Below, piece by piece: positions 5,448 through 11,108 of a DNA stretch of 11,157 nt. The notes under the pieces are model-generated. The model saw nothing but the letters and a program-made list of their open reading frames with translations, did no database searches and was not told the origin of the DNA. This stretch comes from DASUBV01 sp035763085 (GTDB lineage Bacteria > Actinomycetota > Actinomycetes > Streptosporangiales > Streptosporangiaceae). The translations under genes and the position numbers were made by a program. The stretch covers positions 1-11,157 of the forward strand of contig DASUBV010000009.1 in NCBI GenBank assembly GCA_035763085.1, in the 5' to 3' direction. Every line of letters begins with the position of its first letter. Within the stretch, counting starts at the first letter, position 1.

Positions 5448-6080
5448 ATGACTTCCGCACCCCAGGCCGGCTCCGCCGGGCCGGCCGCCATCCTGGTCGG
5501 GCCGCCCGGCTCAGGCAAGTCCACCGTCGGGCCGCTGCTGGCCGGCCTACTCGGCGCCGCTTTCACCGATACCGACACCCTGGTCGAGCAGCGGGCCGGC
5601 AAGCCGGTCGGCGACATCTTCGTTGAGGACGGCGAAGACGCCTTCCGGGCCATCGAGCGCGAGGTGGTGCAGGCCGCCCTCCGCGACCTGGCGGACGGCG
5701 CGGCCAGCACGGACGGCCAGGCCAGCACGGACGGCCAGCGCGGCGCGGACGGCGCGGCGGTGATCGCGCTGAGCAGCGGCGCGATCCTGGACCCGGCCAC
5801 CGCGGGGCTGCTGGCCGGCCAGCCGGTCGTGTACCTGGAGACCGGGTTCGCGGCGGTGGCCCGCCGGTCCGGCCTCGCCGGCCCGCACCCGCCGCTGCCC
5901 GGCAACCCGCGCGGCAAGCTGCGCCAGCTGCTGGAGGAGCGGCGGCCGCGGTACGCGGCGGTGGCCTGGCTGACCATCCCCACCGACGAAAGCGAGCCGG
6001 CGGACATCGCCGGGCAGATCGCCGCCGCGCTGGCCGCGCGCGAGTCAGGCGGGCCGGGACAGGCAGGCGGGATGTCATGA
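5448..6080 (+). CDS. Shikimate kinase paralogue with altered active site
   Basis: By position and fold this is shikimate kinase, which transfers phosphate from ATP to shikimate. The Walker A motif GPPGSGKST is intact at residues 18-26. The shikimate-side Asp43 (TDTDTLVEQ), Arg67 (FRAIERE) and Arg166 (EERRPRY) are also present, corresponding to Asp34, Arg58 and Arg136 of the Mycobacterium tuberculosis enzyme. Two features are not: the shikimate-binding Gly-Gly-Gly (VLSLGGGAV in M. tuberculosis) is Ser109-Ser110-Gly111 (VIALSSGAI), and the lid Arg117 position (VRPLL) is His147 (PHPPLPG). An 18-base tandem repeat adds a loop of about 20 residues before the SSG. At 210 residues it is longer than the usual 165-180. 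It overlaps aroB by 4 bases. It may be a weakened enzyme, a kinase of altered specificity or a partner of the intact AroK2. Confidence 0.9.
   Translation: MTSAPQAGSAGPAAILVGPPGSGKSTVGPLLAGLLGAAFTDTDTLVEQRAGKPVGDIFVEDGEDAFRAIEREVVQAALRDLADGAASTDGQASTDGQRGADGAAVIALSSGAILDPATAGLLAGQPVVYLETGFAAVARRSGLAGPHPPLPGNPRGKLRQLLEERRPRYAAVAWLTIPTDESEPADIAGQIAAALAARESGGPGQAGGMS
5703..5738 (+). repeat. Two perfect tandem 18-base units in aroK1
   Basis: The unit GCCAGCACGGACGGCCAG occurs twice back to back, coding ASTDGQ twice (residues 86-97). A third, degenerate copy follows at 5739-5756 (RGADGA). The perfect identity of the first two copies points to recent slippage. The repeat lies in a loop between a helix and the strand leading to the substrate-binding loop. 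Confidence 0.85.
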
Positions 6081-7156
6081 CCGTCACCCGCATCCCGGTC
6101 GGCGGCAGCCAGCCCTATGAGGTGGTGCTCGGCGCCGGGGTGCTGGGCGAGCTGCCCGCGCTGGTCGGCCAGTCGGCGCGCATCGTCGTCGTCATCCACC
6201 CCGAGGAGCTCGGCGAGATCGCCCGGCCCGTGTGCGGGGTGCTGTCGCGCGCCGGGTACGAGGTGCACGCCCAGCCGGTGCCCGACCGCGAGGCGGCCAA
6301 GGACATCAGCGTGGCCGCGGCGCTGTGGTCGCGGCTGGCCGCGCTGCGGGTCACCCGGTCTGACGCGATCGTCGGCATCGGCGGCGGCGCCACCACCGAC
6401 CTGGCCGGGTTCGTGGCCGCCACCTGGCTGCGCGGCGTGCGGACGGTGCTGCTGCCCACCACGCTGCTGGGCATCGCGGACGCGGCCGTCGGCGGCAAGA
6501 ACGCCATCAACATCGCCGAGGGCAAGAACCTGGTCGGCGCGTTCCACCCGCCGGCCGGGGTCCTGGCTGACCTGGCCGTGCTGGAGTCGCTGCCGCGCGC
6601 CGAGTACGTCAGCGGCCTGGCCGAGGTGATCAAGATCGGGTTCATCGCCGACCCGGTGATCCTGGACCTGGTCGAGGCCGACCCCGAGGGTGCCACCCTC
6701 CCGCACGGGCCGCACGCGCACGAGCTGATCGAGCGCGCCGTGGCGGTGAAGGCCCAGGTCGTCTCGGCTGACCTGCGCGAGTCCGGGCAGCGCGAGATCC
6801 TCAATTACGGGCACACCCTCGGGCACGCCATCGAGCGGGTGGAGGGCTACCGGATCCGGCACGGCGAGGCGGTGGCCATCGGCATGGTGTTCGCCGCCGA
6901 GGTGGCCCGGCTGGCCGGGCGCCTGCCCGCCGGGGTCGTGGCGCGGCACCGCCGGGTGCTGTCGGCCGTCGGGCTCCCGACGTCCTACCTGGCCGGCTCC
7001 TGGCCGGGGCTGCGGGCGGCGATGGCGCTGGACAAGAAGTCCCGCGGCGCGCTGCTGCGGATGATCATCGTGACCGAGCTGGGGAAGCCGGTGACCCTGG
7101 ACGGCCCGCCGGAGGAGCTGCTGGAGCAGGCGTTCACGGAGGTGACGAGCCGGTGA
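6077..7156 (+). CDS. aroB: 3-Dehydroquinate synthase
   Basis: AroB converts DAHP to 3-dehydroquinate using NAD+ and a divalent metal, the second step of the pathway. The protein is 359 residues, normal length. Visible landmarks are the NAD-binding GIGGGATTDLAGFVAATW (residues 100-117), PTTLLGIADAAVGGK at 127-141, and the metal ligands Glu183 (LAEVIKIGF), His246 (NYGHTLGHAIE) and His262 (RHGEAVAIGM). Lysines in AEGKNLVGAFHPP and DKKSRG are also present. One oddity is Asn142 where most family members have Thr (VGGKT[GA]IN). The ATG overlaps the aroK1 stop by 4 bases and the end overlaps aroQ by 4 bases, so translation of the three is probably coupled. Confidence 0.97.
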   Translation: MTVTRIPVGGSQPYEVVLGAGVLGELPALVGQSARIVVVIHPEELGEIARPVCGVLSRAGYEVHAQPVPDREAAKDISVAAALWSRLAALRVTRSDAIVGIGGGATTDLAGFVAATWLRGVRTVLLPTTLLGIADAAVGGKNAINIAEGKNLVGAFHPPAGVLADLAVLESLPRAEYVSGLAEVIKIGFIADPVILDLVEADPEGATLPHGPHAHELIERAVAVKAQVVSADLRESGQREILNYGHTLGHAIERVEGYRIRHGEAVAIGMVFAAEVARLAGRLPAGVVARHRRVLSAVGLPTSYLAGSWPGLRAAMALDKKSRGALLRMIIVTELGKPVTLDGPPEELLEQAFTEVTSR

Positions 7157-7593
7157 GGCGGGTGCTGGTGATCAACGGCCCGAACCTGGGCCGGCTGGGC
7201 TCGCGCGAGCCCGAGGTGTACGGGACGACCACGCACGCCGACCTGGCCAAGGCCTGCGAGGCCGCCGCCGGCGATCTCGGGCTCACCGCCGAGGTCCGCC
7301 AGACCGACAGCGAGAGCGAGCTGATCGGCTGGATTCACGAGGCCGTCGACGGCCGGCTGCCGGTCGTGATCAACCCCGCCGCGTTCAGTCACTACTCTTA
7401 CGCGCTGCGCGACGCGCTGGCCATGCGCACCGCCCCGGTCATCGAGGTGCACCTCTCCAACCCGGCGGCCCGCGAGTCGTTCCGCCACCACTCGGTCGTG
7501 TCCGCCGTTGCCGACGGCACCATCGCCGGGCTCGGCCTGCAGTCCTACGAGCTCGCCCTGCGGGCGATCGCCAGGCTCGCCGGGCCGGCATGA
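7153..7593 (+). CDS. aroQ: 3-Dehydroquinate dehydratase, type II
   Basis: AroQ dehydrates 3-dehydroquinate to 3-dehydroshikimate. Type II enzymes form dodecamers of about 150-residue subunits, matching the 146 residues here. The start GTG overlaps the aroB stop as GTGA. Key residues are in place: Arg18 and catalytic Tyr23 in NGPNLGRLGSREPEVYG, Asn74 in VVINPAAFSHYS, His100 in VIEVHLSN, and Arg111 in ESFRHHSVV. The substrate loop reads NPAAFSH where many homologues have NPGAYTH, a conservative change. The flexible lid containing Arg18 resembles that of the mycobacterial enzyme (LGRLG). It overlaps aroK2 by 4 bases at its end. Confidence 0.96.
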   Translation: MRRVLVINGPNLGRLGSREPEVYGTTTHADLAKACEAAAGDLGLTAEVRQTDSESELIGWIHEAVDGRLPVVINPAAFSHYSYALRDALAMRTAPVIEVHLSNPAARESFRHHSVVSAVADGTIAGLGLQSYELALRAIARLAGPA

Positions 7594-8090
7594 TCGTGAT
7601 GGTCGGCTTCATGGGAGCCGGCAAGTCCACCATCGGCCGCGGCGTGGCGCGTGCCCTCCGCCTGCCGTTCACCGACGCCGACCGCGCCATCGAGGCGCAG
7701 GCCGGGCGGCCGATCCGGCAGATCTTCGCCGACGACGGCGAGCCCGCCTTCCGCAAGCTGGAGTGCGAGGTCATCACCCGGCTGCTGGGCCGGGCGGGCG
7801 AGGCTGTCCTGGCGCTCGGCGGCGGCGCGGTGGAGAACCCGGCCGTCCGCGCCGCGCTGGCCGGCCATGAGGTGGTCTTCCTCCAGATCACCCTGGACGA
7901 CGCGCTGGCCAGGGTCGGGTACGACACCGGCCGGCCGATGCTGCGCGCCCCCGGCCTCGGCGACATCTACCAGCGCCGCCAGGCCGGCTACGCGCAGGTG
8001 GCGGCGATCACCGTCCGGGTCGGCGGCGACCGCAGCGCCGATGAGGTCAGCCGGGAGGTCGTCGGGCGGCTGCGTCCCGGCCGCCGCTAG
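7590..8090 (+). CDS. aroK: Shikimate kinase (intact second copy)
   Basis: This 166-residue protein is a standard-length shikimate kinase, phosphorylating shikimate at the 3-hydroxyl with ATP. Every key element is seen: Walker A GFMGAGKST (6-14), Asp31 (TDADRAIE), Arg55 (AFRKLE), the shikimate-binding Gly77-Gly78-Gly79 (LALGGGAVENP), lid Arg115 (GRPML) and Arg130 (YQRRQAGY). The ATG overlaps the aroQ stop by 4 bases. It is the last gene of the operon and very probably supplies the kinase activity, since the paralogue three genes upstream has lost several of these residues. The two differ clearly outside the motifs, so this is not a recent duplication. The stop is followed by 110 bases before the LLM gene. 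Confidence 0.95.
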   Translation: MIVMVGFMGAGKSTIGRGVARALRLPFTDADRAIEAQAGRPIRQIFADDGEPAFRKLECEVITRLLGRAGEAVLALGGGAVENPAVRAALAGHEVVFLQITLDDALARVGYDTGRPMLRAPGLGDIYQRRQAGYAQVAAITVRVGGDRSADEVSREVVGRLRPGRR

Positions 8091-8110
8091 GAAGCCACCC
8101 GCCCGGCAGT

Positions 8111-8116
8111 TACGAT
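8111..8116 (+). promoter_or_regulatory. Candidate -10 box for the LLM oxidoreductase gene
   Basis: TACGAT fits TANNNT and lies in the least GC-rich part of the aroK2-LLM gap, 84 bases before the LLM start. No matching -35 box is visible at 16-18 bases upstream. If used, the leader would contain the hairpin at 8141-8165. Confidence 0.3.
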
Positions 8117-8140
8117 TCAAGCCAATCCAGAACGGGTGCC

Positions 8141-8165
8141 CGGGGCCTGGCGCGGCCCGGCCCCG
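8141..8165 (+). terminator. GC-rich hairpin after the aro operon
   Basis: CGGGGCC (8141-8147) pairs perfectly with GGCCCCG (8159-8165) across an 11-base loop. It lies 51 bases after the aroK2 stop and 36 before the LLM gene. No T-run follows; actinobacterial terminators often lack one, but the hairpin could equally be a leader structure of the LLM message. Confidence 0.35.
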
Positions 8166-8200
8166 CAGCGATCCTGGCGGACCCGGGAGGGCGTGGCTTC

Positions 8201-9241
8201 ATGCGCATCGGAATGGCACTGAACTACGCGGGCGGCTTCGCCGAGACCGTCGCCGAGCTGGCTGACTACGAGAAGGCCGGCCTCGACATCGTGTTCGTCC
8301 CCGAGGCGTACAGCTTCGATGCCGTCAGCCAGCTCGGCTACGTCGCGGCCAGGACCGAGCGGCTGCAGATCGCGTCCGGGATCCTGCAGATCTACACCCG
8401 CACCCCGACGCTCACCGCCATGACCGCCGCCGGCCTGGACTACGTGTCCAACGGCCGGTTCGTGCTCGGCCTCGGCGCGTCCGGGCCGCAGGTGATCGAG
8501 GGGTGGCACGGCGTGCCCTATGACGCGCCGATCGGCCGGACCCGCGAGGTCATCGAGGTGTGCCGGAAGGTGTGGCGGCGCGAGCGGCTGGAGCACGCCG
8601 GGCGGCACTACACCATCCCGCTGCCGCCGGACCAGGGCACCGGGCTGGGCAAGCCGCTGAAGCTGATCAACCACCCGGTGCGCGACCGGATCCCGATCGT
8701 GCTGGCCGCGCTCGGGCCGAAGAACGTGGCGCTGGCCGCGGAGCTGGCCGAGGGCTGGGAGCCGATCTTCTACCTGCCCGAGAAGGCAGCCGCCGTGTGG
8801 GGCGGGCCGCTGGCCGCCGGCACGGCCCGGCGCGACCCGGAGCTGCCGCCGCTGGAGGTCATCGCGCAGGCCGGGCTGGCCATCGGCGAGGACACCGGCG
8901 GCCTGCTGGACCTGGGCCGCGCGACGATGGCCCTGTATATCGGCGGGATGGGCGCCCGCGGCCGGAACTTCTACAACGACCTGGCTGTCCGTTACGGGTA
9001 TGAAGCCGAGGCGGCCGCCATCCAGGATGCCTACCTGGACGGCCGCAAGCAGGAGGCCGAGGCGCTGGTCCCGGCCTCGCTGCTGGAGGGCACCTCGCTG
9101 GTCGGGCCGCGGTCGCTGGTCGCCGAGCGGGTCGCGGCGATGCGCGAGTCCGGCGTGACCACCCTGAACGTGGCGCCGCTGGCGGCCACGCACGCCGAGC
9201 GGGTCGCCCTGATCGAGCAGGTCCGCGAGCTGGCCGCCTGA
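8201..9241 (+). CDS. LLM-class F420-dependent oxidoreductase
   Basis: This 346-residue protein is a luciferase-like TIM-barrel oxidoreductase. In actinobacteria this subgroup normally uses coenzyme F420, a deazaflavin hydride carrier, though FMN use cannot be excluded. It opens MRIGMALNYAGGF and has ADYEKAGLDIVFVPEAYSFD, the typical ARTERLQIASGILQIYTRTP strand-helix (near residues 50-69) and GRFVLGLGASGPQVIEGWHG near residues 87-106. A C-terminal VAERVAAMRESGVTTLNVAP segment matches the barrel's last repeat. No signal peptide is present. The ATG at 8201 follows GGGAGGG at a suitable distance. It lies downstream of the aro operon on the same strand but with its own probable promoter, and its substrate is unknown; involvement in aromatic metabolism is not shown. 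Confidence 0.92.
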   Translation: MRIGMALNYAGGFAETVAELADYEKAGLDIVFVPEAYSFDAVSQLGYVAARTERLQIASGILQIYTRTPTLTAMTAAGLDYVSNGRFVLGLGASGPQVIEGWHGVPYDAPIGRTREVIEVCRKVWRRERLEHAGRHYTIPLPPDQGTGLGKPLKLINHPVRDRIPIVLAALGPKNVALAAELAEGWEPIFYLPEKAAAVWGGPLAAGTARRDPELPPLEVIAQAGLAIGEDTGGLLDLGRATMALYIGGMGARGRNFYNDLAVRYGYEAEAAAIQDAYLDGRKQEAEALVPASLLEGTSLVGPRSLVAERVAAMRESGVTTLNVAPLAATHAERVALIEQVRELAA

Positions 9242-9252
9242 CCTTGTCATTT

Positions 9253-9342
9253 GCCCGGCTGCGGGCAGCGCCTTGGTGGCGCCGCCTTCCTTCCTCGCAG
9301 GCTCGTCAGTCCAGGCGGCGCCGGCGCCGCCCGCAGCCGGGC
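9253..9342. terminator. Long inverted repeat, bidirectional terminator
   Basis: The 105-base gap between two convergent genes is almost entirely one inverted repeat. The outer arms are a perfect 14-base match, GCCCGGCTGCGGGC (9253-9266) against GCCCGCAGCCGGGC (9329-9342). Further pairing follows: GCGCC (9268-9272) with GGCGC (9323-9327), then a five-base bulge, then GGCGCCGCC (9278-9286) with GGCGGCGCC (9314-9322). That makes about 28 base pairs around a 27-base loop. The position between two stop codons argues strongly for a terminator serving both strands. Confidence 0.8.
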
Positions 9343-9346
9343 GGGG

Positions 9347-10525
9347 TTAGCCGGCGCGCTCGTAGGCGGCGACGGTCTCCTGGCCGACCCGTTCCCAGGA
9401 GTACCGGCTGCGGGCCCGGTCGGCGGCGGCGATGCCGAACCCCTCCAGCAGCATCGGGCTGGCCAGCAGCTGCCGGATCCGGCGGGCCAGGGCGCTGGCG
9501 CTCCCCGGCGCCACCAGCACGCCCGTCGCGCCGTCGACCACCGCGTCCTGATCCGCGCCGCCCTCGGCGGCCACCACCGGGGTGCCGCAGGCCATCGCCT
9601 CCACCGGCAGGATGCCGGTCGGCTCGTCGCTGGCCACGTGCACGAACAGGTCGGCCGAGCGGAGCAGGGCCGGAATGCGGGACTGGCTGATCTTCCCGGT
9701 GAACAGGACACGGTTACTGACCCCGGCTCGCCCGGCCAGCTCGGCCAGCTCGCGCAGGATCGGGTCAGTGCCGATCTCGGCCCGCGGCGGCCCGCCGACG
9801 ATCAGCAGCTCGGCGCCGGGCAGCGCGGCCAGCGCCCGGATCACGGTGTCCAGGCCGTGCTCGCGCGAGGACGGTGCGGCGGCCAGCAGCCGGGGCGCCT
9901 TGCCGCGCCGCGCCTGCGGCCCGAGCGGCTCGAACCTGCTGGTGTCCACGCCGAACGGCACGACGGTGATGGCGGCGCGCGGCACGCCCAGCCCGGCCAG
10001 CCCGGTCAGCTCCGCCGACGACCCGGCGAGCACCGAGCGCACGGCGCGCGCCACCACGCGCTCCATCCGGGACCGGATCATCGCGTCATCGGCCGGCCGC
10101 GGGCGGCCGCGCTGGCTGCCCAGCGAGTGGAAGGACTGCACGACCGGGATCTGAGTCCCGCGGGTGGCAGCGAGGGCGGCCAGCCCGCTGGTCCAGAAGT
10201 GCGCGTGCACGATATCGGGGGGCTGCTGCTGCCAGCGCCGGGACAGTTCCGCGCTGAACGCGCCGAGCTGCGGCAGCAGCCGGTCCTGCGGCAGCGGGGC
10301 GGCGGGGCCCGCCGGCAGGTACTCGAACCGCACGCCGCCTGCGTTCTGCGAGTCGGGCCGGGCGGGGGAGTCCCTGCGGGCATACACCGTCACCAGGTGG
10401 CCCAGTCCGGCCAGGGTCGCGGCGAGCGCGGCCACGCGCAGGGCCTGGCCGCGCGGGTCGGTGCCGCTGCTGCGCGGCGCTGCCGGATCGGGAGCTGCAT
10501 GGCCGGTGACGAGGGCGATCCTCAT
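9347..10525 (-). CDS. Family 4 glycosyltransferase (MshA / sucrose-phosphate-synthase-like)
   Basis: This 392-residue GT-B fold enzyme transfers a sugar from a nucleotide donor with retention of configuration. The N-terminal acceptor domain contains GTDPRGQALRVAALAATLAGLGHLVTVYAR (21-50), HAHFW (107-111) and SFHSLG (131-136), a pattern shared with MshA and sucrose-phosphate synthase. The C-terminal donor domain has VPFGVD (189-194) and the E-x7-E motif of family 4 (E301PTGILPVE309, then AMACGTPVVA). The usual phosphate-binding R-x4-K after the linker is not clear; LLAAAPSSREHGLDTVIRAL stands there. The ATG at 10525 is preceded by a textbook AAGGAGG at good spacing. It is cytosolic with no membrane helix. 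It is not necessarily MshA: no other mycothiol genes are visible, so the product could be a glycolipid, capsule sugar or small glycoside. Confidence 0.88.
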   Translation of the reverse strand: MRIALVTGHAAPDPAAPRSSGTDPRGQALRVAALAATLAGLGHLVTVYARRDSPARPDSQNAGGVRFEYLPAGPAAPLPQDRLLPQLGAFSAELSRRWQQQPPDIVHAHFWTSGLAALAATRGTQIPVVQSFHSLGSQRGRPRPADDAMIRSRMERVVARAVRSVLAGSSAELTGLAGLGVPRAAITVVPFGVDTSRFEPLGPQARRGKAPRLLAAAPSSREHGLDTVIRALAALPGAELLIVGGPPRAEIGTDPILRELAELAGRAGVSNRVLFTGKISQSRIPALLRSADLFVHVASDEPTGILPVEAMACGTPVVAAEGGADQDAVVDGATGVLVAPGSASALARRIRQLLASPMLLEGFGIAAADRARSRYSWERVGQETVAAYERAG

Positions 10526-10688
10526 GACGCTGCCTCCTTGCCGATCGCCACGACGACACGGGCGGCAGCACAGGAGCCAGCAGCAGGAGACGGGGGTTCC
10601 ACCGAAAGGAGATGACCCGGGGAAGGCGGGCTCGCCGGAAGGAGAGCGCGCCGCTGAGGGAGGTTTCCCGCGCAGGCATCCTCTGCTA

Positions 10689-10707
10689 CCACGCCACGAC
10701 GGCGTGG
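10689..10707. other. Hairpin in the presumed glycosyltransferase leader
   Basis: CCACGCC (10689-10695) and GGCGTGG (10701-10707) form a perfect seven-base stem with a five-base loop. If transcription starts near 10737 on the minus strand, this hairpin lies near the 5' end of a leader of about 210 bases. Confidence 0.35.
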
Positions 10708-10743
10708 GAGAGATGTGCCTGCGTCGTAGACACCGTTACCAGA

Positions 10744-10749
10744 ACTATA
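10744..10749 (-). promoter_or_regulatory. Candidate -10 box for the glycosyltransferase gene
   Basis: On the minus strand this reads TATAGT, a close -10 match in an AT-rich spot. Upstream, TTGCGC (minus strand, 10770-10765) could be a -35 box, though the spacing of 15 is short. It implies a leader of about 210 bases before the ATG at 10525, long for a bacterial message. Confidence 0.45.
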
Positions 10750-10792
10750 TCCGGCGCCGCGCAGGCGCAAACCGCGGCTGACGGCCCCGGGC

Positions 10793-10832
10793 CCGTGACC
10801 AAGGTCTCGCCGGCCGTGACCAAGGTCTCGCC
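10793..10832. repeat. Two perfect 19-base direct repeats, period 21
   Basis: CCGTGACCAAGGTCTCGCC occurs at 10793-10811 and again at 10814-10832, separated by two bases. A period of 21, two helical turns, puts both copies on the same face of the DNA, as expected for paired binding sites. They lie just upstream of the glycosyltransferase promoter candidate, where an activator or repressor could act. No known motif is recognised. Confidence 0.7.
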
Positions 10833-10900
10833 ACGGCTAAGACGCAGGTGCCGCGCTGTCACGGACGTGCAGTTGTGTCCCGTTGCGCGTCATATCGCCC

Positions 10901-10999
10901 TAGACTGGGGCCCCACGGGGTGAGCTGGTCGCCGTATGCCTGCGCGAGACGGCTCCGCGGCGATGCGGAGCCGTGCCGCCGCGGGTCCCCTGCGTGGCC
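10901..10999 (+). ncRNA. Possible structured RNA with strong stem-loop
   Basis: A -10-like TAGACT (10901-10906) precedes a potential transcript that folds well. A perfect ten-base stem ACGGCTCCGC (10949-10958) with GCGGAGCCGT (10965-10974) closes a six-base loop. Outside it, CCACG (10913-10917) can pair with CGTGG (10993-10997) and GGG (10918-10920) with CCC (10988-10990), giving a closing helix with a two-base bulge. No -35 box is clear, no known riboswitch class is recognised, and no coding sequence fits. It may be a small RNA, a leader for a gene at the right edge, or chance pairing in GC-rich DNA. Confidence 0.3.
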
Positions 11000-11038
11000 G
11001 GCCAGCACGCGGCAGCAGCACAGGGTCAGCAGGCATGG

Positions 11039-11069
11039 CAGCTAGCTCAGGCAGTCAGCTAGCTCAGGC
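11039..11069. repeat. Two 14-base direct repeats containing AGCTAGCT
   Basis: CAGCTAGCTCAGGC occurs at 11039-11052 and 11056-11069, a 17-base period. Each contains the palindrome AGCTAGCT, so the two copies can also form an eight-base stem with a nine-base loop. The element lies between the structured region and the gene start at the right edge, a plausible place for an operator. Confidence 0.65.
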
Positions 11070-11108
11070 GTGGCAGCAGGGCATTTCCGAGCACTCGAGG
11101 GCGGCACC

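Larger units (their letters stand above)
10526..11108. other. Noncoding region upstream of the glycosyltransferase
   Basis: About 580 bases carry no convincing gene. Open frames exist (for example 10612-10923 on the plus strand), but they have mixed third positions and many rare codons such as AGA, ATA and TTG, and no recognisable protein sequence. The stretch is somewhat less GC-rich than its surroundings near 10730-10750. It holds a minus-strand promoter candidate, a small hairpin, a 19-base tandem repeat, a possible structured RNA and a 14-base repeat, each listed separately. Confidence 0.6.

Noticed and set aside
5324..6949. 541-codon open frame on the minus strand
   Set aside because: It lies opposite aroK1 and aroB, whose motifs are unmistakable. 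Its translation is a Gly/Arg/His/Asp-rich shadow typical of antisense frames in GC-rich genes.
8117..9250. 377-codon open frame opposite the LLM oxidoreductase
   Set aside because: Antisense shadow; the plus-strand protein has full LLM family sequence and a ribosome binding site.
9251..10615. 454-codon open frame on the plus strand opposite the glycosyltransferase
   Set aside because: It starts inside the terminator repeat, and the minus-strand protein has clear family 4 motifs and an AAGGAGG site.
10612..10923. 103-codon open frame on the plus strand
   Set aside because: The AAGGAG touches the ATG with no spacing, rare codons such as AGA, ATA and TTG are frequent, third positions are mixed, and the VTKVSP repeat in it only reflects the DNA repeat at 10793-10832.
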